NCBI GenBank assembly: GCA_934294885.1
Contig: CAKRAK010000028.1
Span: 1 to 31,928 of the forward strand
Source of the DNA: an uncultured Lachnospiraceae bacterium
Lineage (GTDB): Bacteria > Bacillota > Clostridia > Lachnospirales > Lachnospiraceae
Direction of reading: 5' to 3'
Length of the DNA stretch: 31,928 bases
The notes under the pieces are model-generated. The model made no database searches. It worked only from the letters and a program-made list of their open reading frames with translations, and was not told the origin of the DNA. How positions within the stretch are numbered: the first letter of the stretch is position 1; each line of letters opens with the position of its first letter. Of this stretch, positions 31,289 to 31,928 are shown in pieces. A program made the translations under genes and the position numbers.

Positions 31289-31641
31289 TCTTCATTTTCC
31301 ATTCTTTTTATAATATCAATCATTTCATTATACTTTTTTTCTACTGCAGCAAATATTTCCTCTGTTCCCGTAACATCACGACCTCTTAACATTTCTGTTA
31401 ATTCTACGCTTAATCTGTTCAATTCGCCAAATCCCAGATTCAGACATACACCCTTCAATGTATGTGCTGCACGAAAGGCTTTCTCTCCGTCCTTTTCTTC
31501 CAGACCCTCCTTCAGAGTTGAAAAGCTCGGATCCTTCATGAAACCAATCACAAAGGTACGAATCATTTTTTCATTACCAAGTCTTTCGTATATTTCCGAA
31601 TAATCCTCATTCATTTCTTTGTAACACTCTTGAATCGTCAT
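31285..31641 (-). CDS. Hpt (histidine phosphotransfer) protein
   Basis: This 118-aa single-domain Hpt protein has the phosphorylatable His60 in AFRAAHTLKGVCLNLG, the classic H-x-L-K-G motif within a four-helix bundle. Such proteins relay phosphoryl groups between a hybrid histidine kinase and a response regulator. No kinase is in the window; the receiver-HD-GYP protein two genes downstream is the obvious possible acceptor. ATG 31641 follows AAAGGAGATAAAAGG. It is the first gene of a four-gene operon read from a perfect consensus promoter at 31807-31835, and its stop overlaps the start of the FapA-like gene. Confidence 0.9.
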   Translation of the reverse strand: MTIQECYKEMNEDYSEIYERLGNEKMIRTFVIGFMKDPSFSTLKEGLEEKDGEKAFRAAHTLKGVCLNLGFGELNRLSVELTEMLRGRDVTGTEEIFAAVEKKYNEMIDIIKRMENEE

Positions 31642-31676
31642 CCTTTTATCTCCTTTTATTCATTCCAAATACCCGG

Positions 31677-31691
31677 GCGTTTGCGAAACGC
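31677..31691. promoter_or_regulatory. Small palindromic hairpin in the hpt leader
   Basis: GCGTTT-GCG-AAACGC (31677-31691) forms a tight 6-bp GC-rich stem with a 3-nt loop. It lies about 20 nt upstream of the hpt ribosome site. It is not followed by a T tract. Nothing else was seen in the 160-nt leader; it does not match the cyclic-di-GMP riboswitch cores I know. Confidence 0.45.
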
Positions 31692-31806
31692 TTTCTTTTC
31701 TTTATAATTTGCGCGAATTTAATATATATATTATTAAATTTCCCACAAAGCAATATCGGTTATCTCAAAAAATATCTCCTCAATCTTGACCCACAAGTCC
31801 AAAAAA

Positions 31807-31835
31807 ATTATATTAAATTGAAAAGTCAATGTCAA
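31807..31835 (-). promoter_or_regulatory. Perfect consensus SigA promoter of the hpt operon
   Basis: Minus-strand TTGACA (31830-31835), exactly 17 bp, TATAAT (31807-31812): both hexamers and the spacing are consensus. The start site would fall near 31800, giving a leader of about 160 nt before hpt. A second TTGAC overlaps the spacer. Confidence 0.85.
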
Positions 31836-31879
31836 TCCGACAATTATGTTTGTTACTGTCAAGTAATCGTTGGCACGAT

Positions 31880-31928
31880 TCTTACCCGGACGCTTTCTTA
31901 CGCAGTGATGGTTCCTTTCAAGGACCGT
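31880..31928. repeat. Structured dispersed element, second copy (cut by window end)
   Basis: These 49 bases match 21833-21881 in the same orientation at 47 of 49 positions (differences at 31885 and 31905). They contain the left arms of the outer helices (GCTTTC and TGATGGTTCCTT). The right half lies outside the window. The element sits just upstream of the hpt promoter. Confidence 0.88.

Noticed and set aside
31640..31800. Cyclic-di-GMP riboswitch in the hpt leader, suggested by the HD-GYP gene
   Set aside because: No match to the conserved GEMM-I or GEMM-II core bases; only a small hairpin is present.

Overview
The window looks like a chromosomal stretch of a gut-type Clostridia, most likely Lachnospiraceae. 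This rests on moderately AT-rich DNA, strong AGGAGG ribosome sites, SigA-type TTGACA/TATAAT promoters with 16-18 bp spacing, and Firmicutes-style families: a FruR/FruK/FruA locus, LrgAB, FapA-family and HD-GYP proteins, and TFIIB-like zinc-ribbon membrane proteins. A methyl-accepting chemotaxis protein suggests motility. No rRNA, tRNA, CRISPR array, transposase or phage gene was seen. The genus cannot be fixed from the sequence alone.

Left part (1-12.2 kb): the start of a secreted protein runs off the left edge, preceded by a TetR-type regulator and a two-TM protein with a LURP-one/Tubby-like domain. Then comes a fructose module: fruK-fruA on the minus strand, divergent from the DeoR-type regulator fruR, with 10-bp-phased TGA repeats between the two promoters. 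A MATE exporter, a dCache-type chemoreceptor, a glycerol-1-phosphate dehydrogenase-like enzyme and a 6-phosphofructokinase with altered effector-site residues follow.

Middle (12.2-22 kb): an AraC-type regulator diverges from a GH5 glycoside hydrolase that has no signal peptide, and the shared intergenic region is rich in inverted repeats. A HAD phosphatase and a secreted caspase-like protease with an EF-hand-like loop come next, then SbcC/SbcD. Upstream of sbcDC are two overlooked tiny membrane proteins (45 and 47 aa) in tandem and a 136-aa membrane protein.

Right part (22-31.9 kb): lrgA-lrgB; a three-gene zinc-ribbon/membrane cluster with a hairpin leader; argG; and a four-gene minus-strand operon hpt - repeat-FapA - REC/HD-GYP - Lon-like AAA+ ATPase. 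The operon is driven from a perfect consensus promoter. A roughly 160-bp structured palindromic element lies at 21.84-21.99 kb. Its left arm recurs in the same orientation at the right window edge (47 of 49 bases identical), which marks it as a dispersed repeat or structured RNA family.

The most promising candidates for undescribed biology are this dispersed structured element, the Hpt/FapA/HD-GYP/Lon-like ATPase operon, the secreted EF-hand caspase, and the small-membrane-protein pair next to sbcDC. All functions are assigned by eye from motifs; no database search was run.
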